Assembly: GCF_000766145.1 (NCBI RefSeq)
Contig: NZ_JNFB01000039.1
Coordinates: 186,001-250,000 of the forward strand
DNA length: 64,000 nucleotides
Direction: 5' to 3'
Source of the DNA: Paenilisteria newyorkensis
GTDB taxonomy: Bacteria; Bacillota; Bacilli; Lactobacillales; Listeriaceae
Part shown: positions 20,000 through 28,277 of the stretch, piece by piece
How positions within the stretch are numbered: the stretch's first letter is position 1
Layout of the letters: each line of letters opens with the position of its first letter
The notes under the pieces: model-generated
Seen by the model: only the letters and a program-made list of their open reading frames with translations
The model's database searches: none
Told to the model about the DNA's origin: nothing
Translations under genes and position numbers: made by a program

Positions 20000-20887
20000 A
20001 TGAGACAGAATAGAAGTTCGAAAACCACGCAAAATAATAAGTCATCGAAATTTAAGTGGCTCATAGCTATTGTTTTATCAACACTTGTACTAACCATCGG
20101 GGGATTAGTCTTAACAAATAACTTATTCACAAATAGCGCTTCGTCCAAAGAGTTACTTGTCCTCAAAGCTGAAGCCGTTTCTGTGCAGCACTGGAAAGTC
20201 CCGGCTAAGCAACAAAGCATTAGTTCTGCGCCGAAAGATCCACCAGGGCCAGCAGCAGGTAAAAAAGTGGTTTACTTAACATTCGATGATGGGCCAAGCA
20301 TACATTTAAAGCAATTTTTAGAAGTTCTTGAAAAAGAGAAAGCTCCGGCATCTTTTTTCTTTGTTGGAAATGAGTTTGCAAATGGTGACAAAGAAACGTA
20401 TCAGCGCATGATTGATAGTGGTTTTGTAATTGGCCTACATAGCTATACGCACAATCCGAAGAAACTATATCGTAAAAAAGATCCTACATTTATTAGTGAA
20501 ATGAGCCGTGAGCGCGACGACTTCGAAAGAATTAGTGGCATTCGTACTAATTTGATTCGAGCGCCTTATGGTAGTACGTACCTTACAAATACACAGGTTG
20601 AGCAAACAAAACAGAACGGTTTCCGGTTAGTTGATTGGAATATTGATAGCAATGATTGGCGTTATAGCCCGGGTAATTCAGGTGCCGTATATCAAAATGT
20701 GCTATCTCAAGTAAATGCTTATGAAGGCAGCAACGAGCCATTAGTTATTCTATTCCATGAGCGTAAAAACACATTAGATGCATTGCCTAGAGTGATTAAA
20801 ATGTTACGCGACAAAGGATATGTGTTCCAAGCGTATCACGAGAACGAAACTTTACACCAAAACTTCAAAAAAGATCCTAATTTATGA
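20000..20887 (+). CDS. Membrane-anchored polysaccharide deacetylase (NodB domain)
   Basis: A 295-aa protein with a basic N-terminus, one TM anchor at about 17-40, and an extracellular NodB/CE4 domain. Catalytic motifs: VYLTFDDGPS (motif 1, DD), GLHSYTHNPKKL (motif 2, HSxxH), RAPYGS (motif 3), DWNIDSNDW (motif 4) and ILFHE. These enzymes N-deacetylate GlcNAc in peptidoglycan or another wall polymer and often confer lysozyme resistance. It is shorter than Listeria PgdA (about 466 aa) and lacks its N-terminal extra domains, so it is probably a paralogue. ATG is nine bases after AGGAGG. Confidence 0.9.
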   Translation: MRQNRSSKTTQNNKSSKFKWLIAIVLSTLVLTIGGLVLTNNLFTNSASSKELLVLKAEAVSVQHWKVPAKQQSISSAPKDPPGPAAGKKVVYLTFDDGPSIHLKQFLEVLEKEKAPASFFFVGNEFANGDKETYQRMIDSGFVIGLHSYTHNPKKLYRKKDPTFISEMSRERDDFERISGIRTNLIRAPYGSTYLTNTQVEQTKQNGFRLVDWNIDSNDWRYSPGNSGAVYQNVLSQVNAYEGSNEPLVILFHERKNTLDALPRVIKMLRDKGYVFQAYHENETLHQNFKKDPNL

Positions 20888-20891
20888 GTTA

Positions 20892-20936
20892 GAAGCATTG
20901 TTTTTCTTTTAAAAGAGAGAAATGATGCTTTTTATT
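20892..20936 (+). terminator. Terminator after the deacetylase gene
   Basis: Arms AGCAT and ATGCT, with an inner TTTTCTTTT/GAGAGAAA pairing, followed by TTTTTATTG. The rest of the gap to 21095 is very AT-rich with no gene seen. Confidence 0.6.
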
Positions 20937-20963
20937 GTGGATTTGTGCTTTGTCATTATGACG

Positions 20964-21002
<39 letters not shown>

Positions 21003-21095
21003 GACAATATGAAATAAGCAGGAAAAAACTTCTCTTCCCTCACTTTTTTATCGCCTTTTCTAGTTTCGCGCTTCATTTTATATAACAATGTTCTA

Positions 21096-21356
21096 TCATT
21101 TATTTCTTTTTCTTGTGCGCCTGTTTTTTGAGTAAAGCTCCACATCTTTTTTGTAGAATAAAGCCATCTTTCTAGAACTGCTATGATCAAATACATACAG
21201 CGGTCTTAATTTATCCGTACTGACCACGCTGGATAGATTGGATCTTGACATGCCTAAAAATTCTGCTACTTGCTTTTGGGACATTAAGTATTTGTTCAAA
21301 TCACCGATAAGTTTTTGTTTTATTACGATATCATTTTCATAAAACACCGTTTTCAC
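21096..21356 (-). CDS. Small HTH DNA-binding protein, excisionase-like
   Basis: An 86-aa basic protein. A helix-turn-helix is visible in MSQKQVAEFLGMSRSNLSSV (residues ~25-45), followed by an Arg/Lys-rich tail (KNRRTRKRNK). It starts 6 bases after the recombinase gene on the same strand, so the two form an operon. The annotated start is GTG 21356, but a second GTG at 21348 is better spaced from AGAAAGG. It may be the recombination directionality factor or a repressor of the recombinase; this is inferred from context only. Confidence 0.65.
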   Translation of the reverse strand: MKTVFYENDIVIKQKLIGDLNKYLMSQKQVAEFLGMSRSNLSSVVSTDKLRPLYVFDHSSSRKMALFYKKDVELYSKNRRTRKRNK

Positions 21357-21362
21357 GCCTTT

Positions 21363-22247
21363 CTATGATTTTTTACCACGTGGATGATATTTCTGTATGG
21401 TGTTTTGTTTTGACTTAATTTCTACTTTTTCATAGATTTGTGTCGTTAGTATAGATATATGGCCCAGTAGTGCCTGGATATACCTGATATCACAGCCATT
21501 TTCTAATAATGCAACAGCAAATGAATGGCGCAAAATGGATGGTGTTAGCTTGATATTTAATTCTTTACCAATTGCTGTGATTGCTTGATAAATGATATGT
21601 CCATTAACTGTAAGACCCGTTTCCCAATCTATAAGAAAGGCAGAATGGTACAGACCTTGTTTTTCCAGTATGCTTTGTCGCTTTTCTAGATGATTAAGTA
21701 GCAGTGGCTCTAGGTTTTCGCTGTAAAAAGTATAGCGCCTGCTACCATTATCGCCTGCCACAACAATACTCCGAGTAATAAAATCGAAATCAGATAGCAC
21801 TAATCTCTGCATTTCAGAAGGCTTCATACCTGTTGCATAGATAAATTCGAATAGAAAGCGCTGATAATCCGATATTCGACTATTCTCTAGCATTCGGGCA
21901 TATAATGTGTCGATTTCTTGCTCATATAGTACACGCACAAACTTACGAACTGGGGCTCGCGGTTTAAATCGAGCAAAGGGATTGTTGATATGCGGATTCT
22001 CGTTAGATACAAAATGATAAAAATGGCGTAATATCTTAATATGATTGTAAAATGTAGATTTAGCTAACTTGTTTTCTAATTCTTTATAATAGATATAGAC
22101 CTCCTTTTTAGACACTTCCAATGAGCCGAATCTTTGCATATAGTTCTGAATGATTCTTTTCGATTGCTTTGTCGTCGATTCTGAACGCGATTTTGATCTT
22201 AATAAGCTGACATAGTCTTCTAATTCTGGTATGCTTATCACCTCCAT
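21363..22247 (-). CDS. Tyrosine recombinase/integrase (XerC/D-like)
   Basis: A 294-aa phage-integrase-family recombinase. The N-terminal SAM-like core-binding domain spans about 1-95. The catalytic domain shows the first Arg region (YATGMKPSEMQRLVL, where the usual R is replaced in TGMKPSE), HSFAV with ILRHSF (R-H box), LLGHISILTTQIYEKV (H/W position and Tyr nucleophile). The replaced first Arg (K in GMKPSE) may lower activity. The start is uncertain: a TGCTATAAT promoter ends 4 bases before the ATG at 22247. No att sites were recognised, so it is either an orphan or a mobile-element remnant. Confidence 0.8.
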   Translation of the reverse strand: MEVISIPELEDYVSLLRSKSRSESTTKQSKRIIQNYMQRFGSLEVSKKEVYIYYKELENKLAKSTFYNHIKILRHFYHFVSNENPHINNPFARFKPRAPVRKFVRVLYEQEIDTLYARMLENSRISDYQRFLFEFIYATGMKPSEMQRLVLSDFDFITRSIVVAGDNGSRRYTFYSENLEPLLLNHLEKRQSILEKQGLYHSAFLIDWETGLTVNGHIIYQAITAIGKELNIKLTPSILRHSFAVALLENGCDIRYIQALLGHISILTTQIYEKVEIKSKQNTIQKYHPRGKKS

Positions 22248-22251
22248 TTTT

Positions 22252-22260
22252 ATTATAGCA
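22252..22260 (-). promoter_or_regulatory. Extended -10 promoter of the recombinase gene
   Basis: TGCTATAAT on the minus strand, separated from the ATG by AAAA only. The expected transcription start falls within the ATG codon, implying a leaderless or nearly leaderless mRNA. Confidence 0.5.
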
Positions 22261-22305
22261 TATTTAGTCGTGATTAATCGATCAAATAAAAACAACATTT
22301 TTTTA

Positions 22306-22334
22306 TTGCAAAACGATATTTTTTAGTTTATAAT
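22306..22334 (+). promoter_or_regulatory. Promoter of the DUF2975-HTH operon
   Basis: TTGCAA, 17-bp spacer, TATAAT, about 30 bp upstream of the ATG. It is back-to-back with the recombinase promoter. Confidence 0.75.
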
Positions 22335-22363
22335 CGATATATATTACTAAATGAGGTGTTTTT

Positions 22364-22846
22364 ATGGAACGTGGATCGACTTTGCTTTTAAAACTTGCTA
22401 TTGTCTTCATCGGGCTTGTTATACTTGCTCTATGTATTTTTGGATTACCTGCGCTAGCTATGGAAGCAGGTAGAAATGATCCTGATTTCGCGCGATGGCT
22501 TTATCCCATTTTGATTACGATGTACCTTGCTGCTGTACCGTTTTTTATTGGCTTGTATCAGGCACTAAAGGTCTTGACTTACATTGATAAACAGAAGGCT
22601 TTCTCAGAGCTTTCCGTGCGAGCTTTGAAGCGTATAAAGTACTGTGCGATGGTCATTAGCGGGCTTTACATGCTTAGCTTGCCACTTTTTTATTGTCTCG
22701 CGCAACAAGATGATGCGCCTGGAATTGTCGTTATTGGGCTTATTCTTACATTCGCGTCCATTGTTGTTGCTACTTTTGCGGCGGTTCTACAGAGAATTTT
22801 GCAAGAAGCAGTGGCTATTAAATCTGAAAACGACTTGACGGTCTGA
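22364..22846 (+). CDS. DUF2975 family membrane protein
   Basis: A 160-aa integral membrane protein with four hydrophobic segments at about 9-30, 45-67, 88-112 and 118-142. The gene order, followed by a 70-aa Cro/CI-type HTH gene after 12 bases, is characteristic of DUF2975 proteins. The function is unknown; the pair may form a membrane-linked regulatory switch. ATG follows GAGGTG. Confidence 0.8.
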   Translation: MERGSTLLLKLAIVFIGLVILALCIFGLPALAMEAGRNDPDFARWLYPILITMYLAAVPFFIGLYQALKVLTYIDKQKAFSELSVRALKRIKYCAMVISGLYMLSLPLFYCLAQQDDAPGIVVIGLILTFASIVVATFAAVLQRILQEAVAIKSENDLTV

Positions 22847-22858
22847 GGTGAATGATAT

Positions 22859-23071
22859 ATGGCGATTATAATTAATATTGATGTGCAGCTGGCCAAGAAG
22901 AAAATGAGTGTCACCGAACTATCCGAAAAAGTCGGCATAACGATGGCTAATATTTCAATACTGAAAAATGGCAAGGCCAAAGCTATTCGATTCTCTACGC
23001 TAGAAGCCATTTGTTTGGCGCTGGATTGTCAGCCTGGAGATTTATTGGAATACCGGCCTGATGAATCATGA
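22859..23071 (+). CDS. YozG-like Cro/CI family HTH regulator
   Basis: A 70-aa protein that is almost entirely an Xre/HTH_26 domain: VQLAKKKMSVTELSEKVGIT followed by the recognition helix MANISILKNGKAKA and LCLALDCQPGDLLEY-like C-terminal residues. It is the usual partner of DUF2975 membrane proteins. It begins 12 bases after that gene and is presumably cotranscribed and autoregulatory. Confidence 0.85.
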   Translation: MAIIINIDVQLAKKKMSVTELSEKVGITMANISILKNGKAKAIRFSTLEAICLALDCQPGDLLEYRPDES

Positions 23072-23078
23072 CAAAAAT

Positions 23079-23112
23079 AAAGCATGCTAGCAGGAAAGAG
23101 CTAGCATGCTTT
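23079..23112. terminator. Bidirectional terminator between convergent genes
   Basis: A perfect 13-bp inverted repeat, AAAGCATGCTAGC / GCTAGCATGCTTT, with an 8-base loop and A/T runs on both sides. Confidence 0.9.
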
Positions 23113-23120
23113 ATTTGATT

Positions 23121-23510
23121 TTATAGCGCGTTATAATGCTCGTCACTTACTGGTTCTAACCAATTCGTGCCGCCTTTTTGAGGATTTGTTGTAATAGCAA
23201 GATGGACAAATTCACTATCTTTTGTTGCACCGTGCCAATGTTTCAGATTAGCCGGGATTGTAACCACATCACCGGTATGCAATTTCTGCGCTAGCTTCCC
23301 TTCTTCTTGGTAGTAACCTTCGCCGCTTATGACTAATAGTATTTGACCGCCGTCATGCGTATGCCAATTATTTCGCGCTCCTGGCTCAAATGTCACGTTC
23401 CCAATCGGGCAATTAAATTCCGTTCCTTCTGGTACAAGCATTTTCAAGTACGCTGTCCCTGTAAAATAATTATTCGTAATCACGTCACCTTTGTTGAAAA
23501 TTGCAGACAT
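23121..23510 (-). CDS. Cupin domain protein
   Basis: A 129-aa single-domain cupin. Metal-binding motif 1 is seen in WHTHDGGQILLVISGEG (H-x-H...E-type), and motif 2 as VTIPANLKHWHGA. It is the last gene of the SDR-MerR-cupin operon, following merR after 15 bases. Small cupins of this type (YhhW/carboxymuconolactone-associated) have been assigned many activities, so no reaction is claimed. Co-regulation with an oxidoreductase suggests a role in detoxifying reactive carbonyl or aromatic compounds, but this is inference. Confidence 0.85.
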   Translation of the reverse strand: MSAIFNKGDVITNNYFTGTAYLKMLVPEGTEFNCPIGNVTFEPGARNNWHTHDGGQILLVISGEGYYQEEGKLAQKLHTGDVVTIPANLKHWHGATKDSEFVHLAITTNPQKGGTNWLEPVSDEHYNAL

Positions 23511-23525
23511 GCTATCAGCTCCTTC

Positions 23526-23906
23526 TTAAAAGTCTTTTAACTTCTTCTCCGTCGGCAAAACATGACTGCCGTAATTCTCAATTTTAAAATCTAATCGCTC
23601 TAGTGCGCTTTGCATCGTGTCAATCCGGTCCTGCAATTCATTACGCTGCTCTTTTAAAAGTTCTACACGCGCAGGAATCGTAGCATCGCCTTCGCGAAAC
23701 AGACTCAAATATTCAATCAGCGACTCAATCGAGAGCCCAGCATTTCTCATATGACGACTGAATAAAAGCCAACGTAAATCTTCCTCATCAAATTTACGGA
23801 CACCATTTTCGTTTCGCCGCACTGGCGGAATTAGGCCAATCCGTTCATAATAGCGGATCGTGTCCGCAGAAATCTGGGTTTCCTCGCTCACTACTTTGAT
23901 ATTCAT
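23526..23906 (-). CDS. MerR family transcriptional regulator
   Basis: A 126-aa MerR regulator. The N-terminal winged HTH reads IKVVSEETQISADTIRYYER, followed by the long dimerisation coiled coil (about 75-115). No cysteine pair is present in the C-terminal effector region, so it is not a metal sensor of the classical type; it resembles AdhR/YfmP-like thiol- or aldehyde-responsive members. It lies between the SDR and cupin genes, and its likely operator is in the 19-bp spacer promoter at 24709-24739. Confidence 0.9.
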   Translation of the reverse strand: MNIKVVSEETQISADTIRYYERIGLIPPVRRNENGVRKFDEEDLRWLLFSRHMRNAGLSIESLIEYLSLFREGDATIPARVELLKEQRNELQDRIDTMQSALERLDFKIENYGSHVLPTEKKLKDF

Positions 23907-23926
23907 TCGCGCTTCCCCTCCCTCTA

Positions 23927-24667
23927 TTAAACTTGTTGGCTCGTTGGGCGCAGCAGGATTTCATTCATCGCCGTGTCAGCTGGCGTATCCATAGCAAAAA
24001 GAATCGTTTCCGCTACCCGTTCCGGACTAATCGCGACCTCTTCGTATAATTGCTCAATTCCTGGTTTCAAATCCTCATCTGTGATAGTATGCGTCAACTC
24101 CGTAGCAACGGCACCTGGTGAAATAATGGTTACGCGAACGTTACTTTTAGCTGCGGCCTCTTCTTGACGCAACGCTTCACTGATTGCTCTGACCGCATAT
24201 TTTGTCCCACTATAAACGCCGCCCCCTGGATGTGTTTGATGCCCAGCGATAGATGAAATATTGATAAAATGACCGCTCTTTTGTTCCCGCATAGTTGGTA
24301 ATGCAGCTGCGATTCCGTACAGTACGCCTTTAATATTAATGTCCACCATTCGGTCCCACTCCGCCACTTTTCGTTTATCAAAAGTAGAATGTGGCATTAA
24401 TCCAGCATTATTTAGCCAAACATCGATTTTGCCGTACGTATCCAATGCGCGTTTTGCTAATGCTTCCACACTATCATGTTTTGCAACATCTGTCACTTGA
24501 TATACCGCTATACCTCCGTCTTTCTCAATATCCCGAACCAACGCCTTTAAACGTTCTTCCCGACGCGCTCCGAGTACGAGTTTATGCCCTTTTTTAGCGA
24601 GAAGTTTTGCAGTCGCTTCCCCGATTCCACTCGATGCTCCTGTAATCACGATTACTTTTCCTGACAT
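23927..24667 (-). CDS. SDR family oxidoreductase
   Basis: A 246-aa classical short-chain dehydrogenase. The cofactor motif is TGASSGIG, with GARREE suggesting NADP preference. The catalytic Ser is in ISSIAG and YSGTKYAV holds the YxxxK pair. I chose ATG 24667 (MSGKV) because GGAG is eight bases upstream; the in-frame ATG at 24673 directly abuts it. It is the first gene of the MerR-controlled operon. The substrate is unknown. Confidence 0.9.
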   Translation of the reverse strand: MSGKVIVITGASSGIGEATAKLLAKKGHKLVLGARREERLKALVRDIEKDGGIAVYQVTDVAKHDSVEALAKRALDTYGKIDVWLNNAGLMPHSTFDKRKVAEWDRMVDINIKGVLYGIAAALPTMREQKSGHFINISSIAGHQTHPGGGVYSGTKYAVRAISEALRQEEAAAKSNVRVTIISPGAVATELTHTITDEDLKPGIEQLYEEVAISPERVAETILFAMDTPADTAMNEILLRPTSQQV

Positions 24668-24708
24668 ATACATTCTCCGTTCTCTATTTTGAATTTCACT
24701 ACTCCACA

Positions 24709-24739
24709 ACCTTACACCTTGGAGTTCACTTCAAGTCAA
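24709..24739 (-). promoter_or_regulatory. MerR-type promoter and operator of the SDR-merR-cupin operon
   Basis: On the minus strand, TTGACT and TAAGGT are separated by 19 bp, the overlong spacer typical of MerR-controlled promoters. The spacer contains the dyad CTTGAAGTGAACTCCAAG, symmetric except for one central pair in each half, close to the AdhR-type operator. This indicates autoregulation by the MerR protein. Confidence 0.8.
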
Positions 24740-24909
24740 GACAAAGCCCTCCAACATCAAAAAGAAAGCACCAACTGCAAAAGATCATCCGACGAATCAG
24801 AATTTTACAGCGTGCTTTCCTATTTTTCAGTCGTGTTCTTTTTTCTGATTAATTTGGCCTTTACTATATGAGAATCGTGATTATGATTGGCATCTGCTCG
24901 CTCCTCTGG

Positions 24910-25380
24910 TTAGTTCATCAACGCTTGGTATTTATCAAACAAAGCTAAAAATTCGTCTTCGGTGAACGAAACGTCCTTGTCTTCTAAAATACCTCGGATT
25001 TTCTGTAAACACATGTGCCAGCCCGAGATATCACGCGGCGTATGCGTTGTAAGTTCGTTGATTTCTTCAGTGAAGCGAAGCGTTGTTTTCTCGCCTTGCT
25101 CCGTCAATTCGAACCGTACCATGTTTTTATCCCAAGTGTATTCCAAAATTGATTTCGGTTCATATACGGTGATTGTCATTTCTTCATATTCGCCATTTCC
25201 GAAATCGAATAAGATTAACCCGTCAACGCCAGATTCGCCGACACTTAGCTCAGGGAACCATTGGGCAAAACCTTTCGTTGTCGCAATAAGCTCCCAAACT
25301 TTAGCGATTTTGCTGTCTAACTCTAATTCGAATGTCATGATACCCGATGTGTCTGTGATTTTTTGATATTTTTCTTGCAT
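24910..25380 (-). CDS. SRPBCC (AHSA1/START-like) domain protein
   Basis: A 156-aa single-domain protein with the helix-grip fold of AHSA1-like proteins (KVWELIATTKGFAQWFPEL, then WHMCLQKIRGILE at the C-terminal helix). It is a ligand-binding fold with no catalytic residues to point to. A second SRPBCC domain is fused to an ArsR regulator at 37072. Its upstream region contains a copy of repeat A. The function is unknown. Confidence 0.85.
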   Translation of the reverse strand: MQEKYQKITDTSGIMTFELELDSKIAKVWELIATTKGFAQWFPELSVGESGVDGLILFDFGNGEYEEMTITVYEPKSILEYTWDKNMVRFELTEQGEKTTLRFTEEINELTTHTPRDISGWHMCLQKIRGILEDKDVSFTEDEFLALFDKYQALMN

Positions 25381-25400
25381 TTTATTTCAACTCCTTATTT

Positions 25401-25490
25401 TGTTGTGGCTCTTATGAGGCATCCCCTGCCGATTTAGAGCCTCAATATGCATGAGAACGCAGTGAGCAGGTAATCCACCAGCGGCTCTTA
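25401..25490. repeat. Repeat A, copy 1
   Basis: A 90-nt unit that is 84/90 identical to the copy at 47159-47248. It begins TGTTGTGGCTCTTATGAGGC and ends GCGGCTCTTA, so GGCTCTTA occurs directly repeated at both ends. Internally, GGCTCT can pair with AGAGCC, or GAGGC with GCCTC. It lies between two minus-strand genes. Confidence 0.85.
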
Positions 25491-25600
25491 AACACCAAAT
25501 AAAGAACCACCAGCAAATCAAAATTCAACGCGTATACAAACTGAGCATTCGTTCCTTGCCCTGCGTCACGTCTCGCATCTCCGATCCAGCTTCACCAGCC

Positions 25601-25704
25601 AGCCTCTCGGAAATTTCGTGGCCTCCGCAAAAACCAAAAGAGGGTTTTCACTGCGCCCCCTAACAATTTCTGTCGAGGCTAAACGGGCTGGTTCAGCTTT
25701 TCAG
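25601..25704. repeat. Repeat B, copy 1 (degenerate hairpin)
   Basis: Shares AGCCTCTCGGAAATTTCG and further matching blocks with 47537-47639. The central hairpin (AAAACC / GGTTTT, flanked by CCTCCGC and GCGCCCCC) is decayed. The stop codon and last codons of the MFS gene lie inside the element. Confidence 0.7.
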
Positions 25705-26926
25705 GTTTCACAAATAACAATAACACACCACCAATAATAAATAAAACAACGAGGCTTGCGACGCCGTATTGTGTGTGGCCGGTGATTTGGGCGATGACTC
25801 CCATTAACGCCGGCCCCATAATCGCTGAAAATTTGCCGAAAATATTGTAGAATCCGTAAAATTCATTGGATCGTTCTTTCGGAATAATTTTGCCAAAATA
25901 GGAACGGCTCAGCGCCTGAATACCGCCTTGTGATGTCCCAACTAGCATCGCTAAAATCCAGAAGTCTGTCGCAGTTTTCATGAAAATGGCGTAAATACAG
26001 ATAATGATATAGATGGAAATCGCAGTGAGTATCAACGCTTTCCCGCCAAAACGTTTCGCGAGCTGACCGTATATAATCGTAAATGGAAACGCGACAATTT
26101 GCGTGACTAACAAAACAATGATAAGTGTCGTATCTGAAATCCCGAGATCAATCCCGTACGACGACGCCATGCGGAAAATCGTGTCCACACCATCGATATA
26201 AAAGAAATACGCGACGAGAAACAGCACAATATTGCGGTACTGCTTGATATTTTTAAGCGTTTTGCCCAGTCTGATAAAACTGCTACGTACAGGCTTTTTA
26301 TCATGCGGAATAAAGTAGACTTGATGGACGTTGCGCCACAGTGGAATCGTAAATACGGCCCACCAAACCGCTGTCAGCAAGAATGCCCCATTAAGCAACA
26401 TCGTTTGGCTAATCGGCAAAATCCCCGTTGCTTGGAAAAAGATAAAAGCGACGAACGGAATACAGCTTCCTAAGTATCCGAATGCATAACCGTATGATGA
26501 AATTTTGTCCATGCGATCGTTTGTCGTGACATCAACTAAAAATGAATCGTAAAATATATTCGCGCCGGAAAAACCGATGAGTGACAGCATGTAGAAAATG
26601 AGTAGCAGTATCCACTGATCGCTCGGAACGAATACGAAAGCTACTGTAAATGCAATGCCTAGCCACGTAAATAAGCTGAAAAACCGTTTTTTGAAAAATT
26701 GATAGTCGGCGATTGTTCCTAGAATTGGCGCTAGTAAGGAAATAAATAGCGTTCCTAAAGAATTCGCGTAACCCCAATAAGCGGTCGACACATGGTCCGC
26801 AATCCCCGCATTACTCGCCACGCCTTTAAAATAAATCGGCAAAATCGCCGTCGTAATCATGATGGAATAAACCGAATTACCCCAATCTTGAAAAACCCAG
26901 CTCTTCTCTTGTTTCGTCAGTTTCAT
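25679..26926 (-). CDS. MFS transporter, UMF1/Atg22-like family
   Basis: A 415-aa membrane protein with about twelve hydrophobic segments. The N-terminal WVFQDWGNSVYSIMITTAI is characteristic of the UMF1 family (PF11700, vacuole effluxer Atg22-like), and RSYFGKIIPKERSNEFYGFYNIFGK is the matching central signature. UMF1 members are presumed exporters, possibly of amino acids; the substrate is unknown. The C-terminal residues LNQPV are encoded within repeat B. It lies 19 bases after the phosphodiesterase gene and is likely cotranscribed with it. Confidence 0.88.
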   Translation of the reverse strand: MKLTKQEKSWVFQDWGNSVYSIMITTAILPIYFKGVASNAGIADHVSTAYWGYANSLGTLFISLLAPILGTIADYQFFKKRFFSLFTWLGIAFTVAFVFVPSDQWILLLIFYMLSLIGFSGANIFYDSFLVDVTTNDRMDKISSYGYAFGYLGSCIPFVAFIFFQATGILPISQTMLLNGAFLLTAVWWAVFTIPLWRNVHQVYFIPHDKKPVRSSFIRLGKTLKNIKQYRNIVLFLVAYFFYIDGVDTIFRMASSYGIDLGISDTTLIIVLLVTQIVAFPFTIIYGQLAKRFGGKALILTAISIYIIICIYAIFMKTATDFWILAMLVGTSQGGIQALSRSYFGKIIPKERSNEFYGFYNIFGKFSAIMGPALMGVIAQITGHTQYGVASLVVLFIIGGVLLLFVKPEKLNQPV

Positions 26927-26945
26927 CTAGACGTATCCCCTTTAC

Positions 26946-28214
26946 TTAATCAAAAATAGCTTCGATTACCGTTCCTTCTGTATCCGGCAAATTGAGATTC
27001 AAAATCGCCGCAAAAGTTGGTGCCTCATCGATAAGTCGTGCCTGCGGAATCACCGCACCCGATTTAACCCCCTTACCGAATGCAATCATCGTTGTCGCAT
27101 AATTCGGTTTTTGCGGAGAATAGCCGTGTACCGCTTGGTAAAAATCTGGATTCCCGATATCCTCTGGCCTCACTTTTTGAACGAGTTCGCCAAATGCCTG
27201 GTCCTTAAAATAATAACCAGCTGTCGCTTCAATCATGAGTAAACACGTATCGTCGGCGCCAAATGCCGTCGCCTCGTCTTGCTGATAAATGTTTTCGATG
27301 CCTTCGCAGTTTTCAAGCAGCGACCGAATCGCCACAGCCCTAGTAGCATCCTTTGCATAAATATAACACGAGCCATCACAACTTTTCGCGTAGACTTCCC
27401 AGGCAACGATTTTATTTTGCTGCAGCGTCAGAAAGCCTTGTTCCGCAAACAGAACATTGAGCTGAATCACCGAATGCACATCGATTTGATAATGATCGCC
27501 AAGCACGATGAACGTCGTATCCTCATATGTACCATTTTGCTTCGTCGCATCGATAATCCGAGCCAAACGAGCGTCATGCCGTTCGAGCGCATCCCGAGCC
27601 TCCTGCGACCTCACACCGTGTGCATGCCGCATACTATCCATATCCACAAAATGGGCCAACGTCAAATTCGGCTTCTTCCGCAAAATCGTATCCTCTACCG
27701 CTGCAATCAAAAAATCATCCAGTTCCGGCTGCTCAATTCCTCGACGCAATTTACCAAAACGTCTGTTCATATCCATTAAAAATCCCGGCGAGCTACCCCA
27801 TAAGGAAACCATCACCTGATTCAGCCAAAACCGGTTCGGAAAAATTTCTGCGATGTTGTAATCAATCGAACTTCGCGCCGCCACTGGCCATAAAAAAGCC
27901 GCCGTCGTGAGCCCTGCTTGTTTGGCTACATCGTATAGAGTCGGGACCTTGATTGCCTCGCGGTACCAAAACCAATCCGGTGACGCTTTTTCGGGCTGAA
28001 TTTTTGTATTATTTACAATGCCGTGCGTCCTTGGATAATGCCCCGTCACGATGGTCGTGTGCGCTGGGTACGTTAGCGACGGATAAATTGTTTCCACGGC
28101 TTCGACATGCGCGCCGTTATTTTTCAAAAAAGCAAGCGTTGGCAAGCCTGTGAGATCTTCCAAATCAGCCGAACCCAACGCGTCCAGTGAAACAATGACT
28201 AAATAGCGACTCAT
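26946..28214 (-). CDS. Alkaline phosphatase superfamily phosphodiesterase (NPP-like)
   Basis: A 422-aa protein of the type I phosphodiesterase/nucleotide pyrophosphatase family. Metal ligands: D in VSLDALG, the nucleophile Thr in YPAHTTIVTGHYPRTHGI, DMDSMRHAHG, LGDHYQ, and a late VHGYSP histidine. No signal peptide is seen, so it acts in the cytoplasm or on a lipid headgroup at the membrane. ATG 28214 follows GGGAGG; the upstream start would sit before that site. The substrate is unknown. Confidence 0.88.
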   Translation of the reverse strand: MSRYLVIVSLDALGSADLEDLTGLPTLAFLKNNGAHVEAVETIYPSLTYPAHTTIVTGHYPRTHGIVNNTKIQPEKASPDWFWYREAIKVPTLYDVAKQAGLTTAAFLWPVAARSSIDYNIAEIFPNRFWLNQVMVSLWGSSPGFLMDMNRRFGKLRRGIEQPELDDFLIAAVEDTILRKKPNLTLAHFVDMDSMRHAHGVRSQEARDALERHDARLARIIDATKQNGTYEDTTFIVLGDHYQIDVHSVIQLNVLFAEQGFLTLQQNKIVAWEVYAKSCDGSCYIYAKDATRAVAIRSLLENCEGIENIYQQDEATAFGADDTCLLMIEATAGYYFKDQAFGELVQKVRPEDIGNPDFYQAVHGYSPQKPNYATTMIAFGKGVKSGAVIPQARLIDEAPTFAAILNLNLPDTEGTVIEAIFD

Positions 28215-28238
28215 ATTTTGATATCCTCCCATTAGAAA

Positions 28239-28272
28239 AACTGAGAAAATTGCATGACCAACCTTCTCAGTT
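28239..28272 (-). terminator. Terminator of the AI-2E family gene
   Basis: AACTGAGAA / TTCTCAGTT with a U-run on the minus-strand side (TTTTTCTAAT). Confidence 0.75.
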
Positions 28273-28277
28273 CCGCC

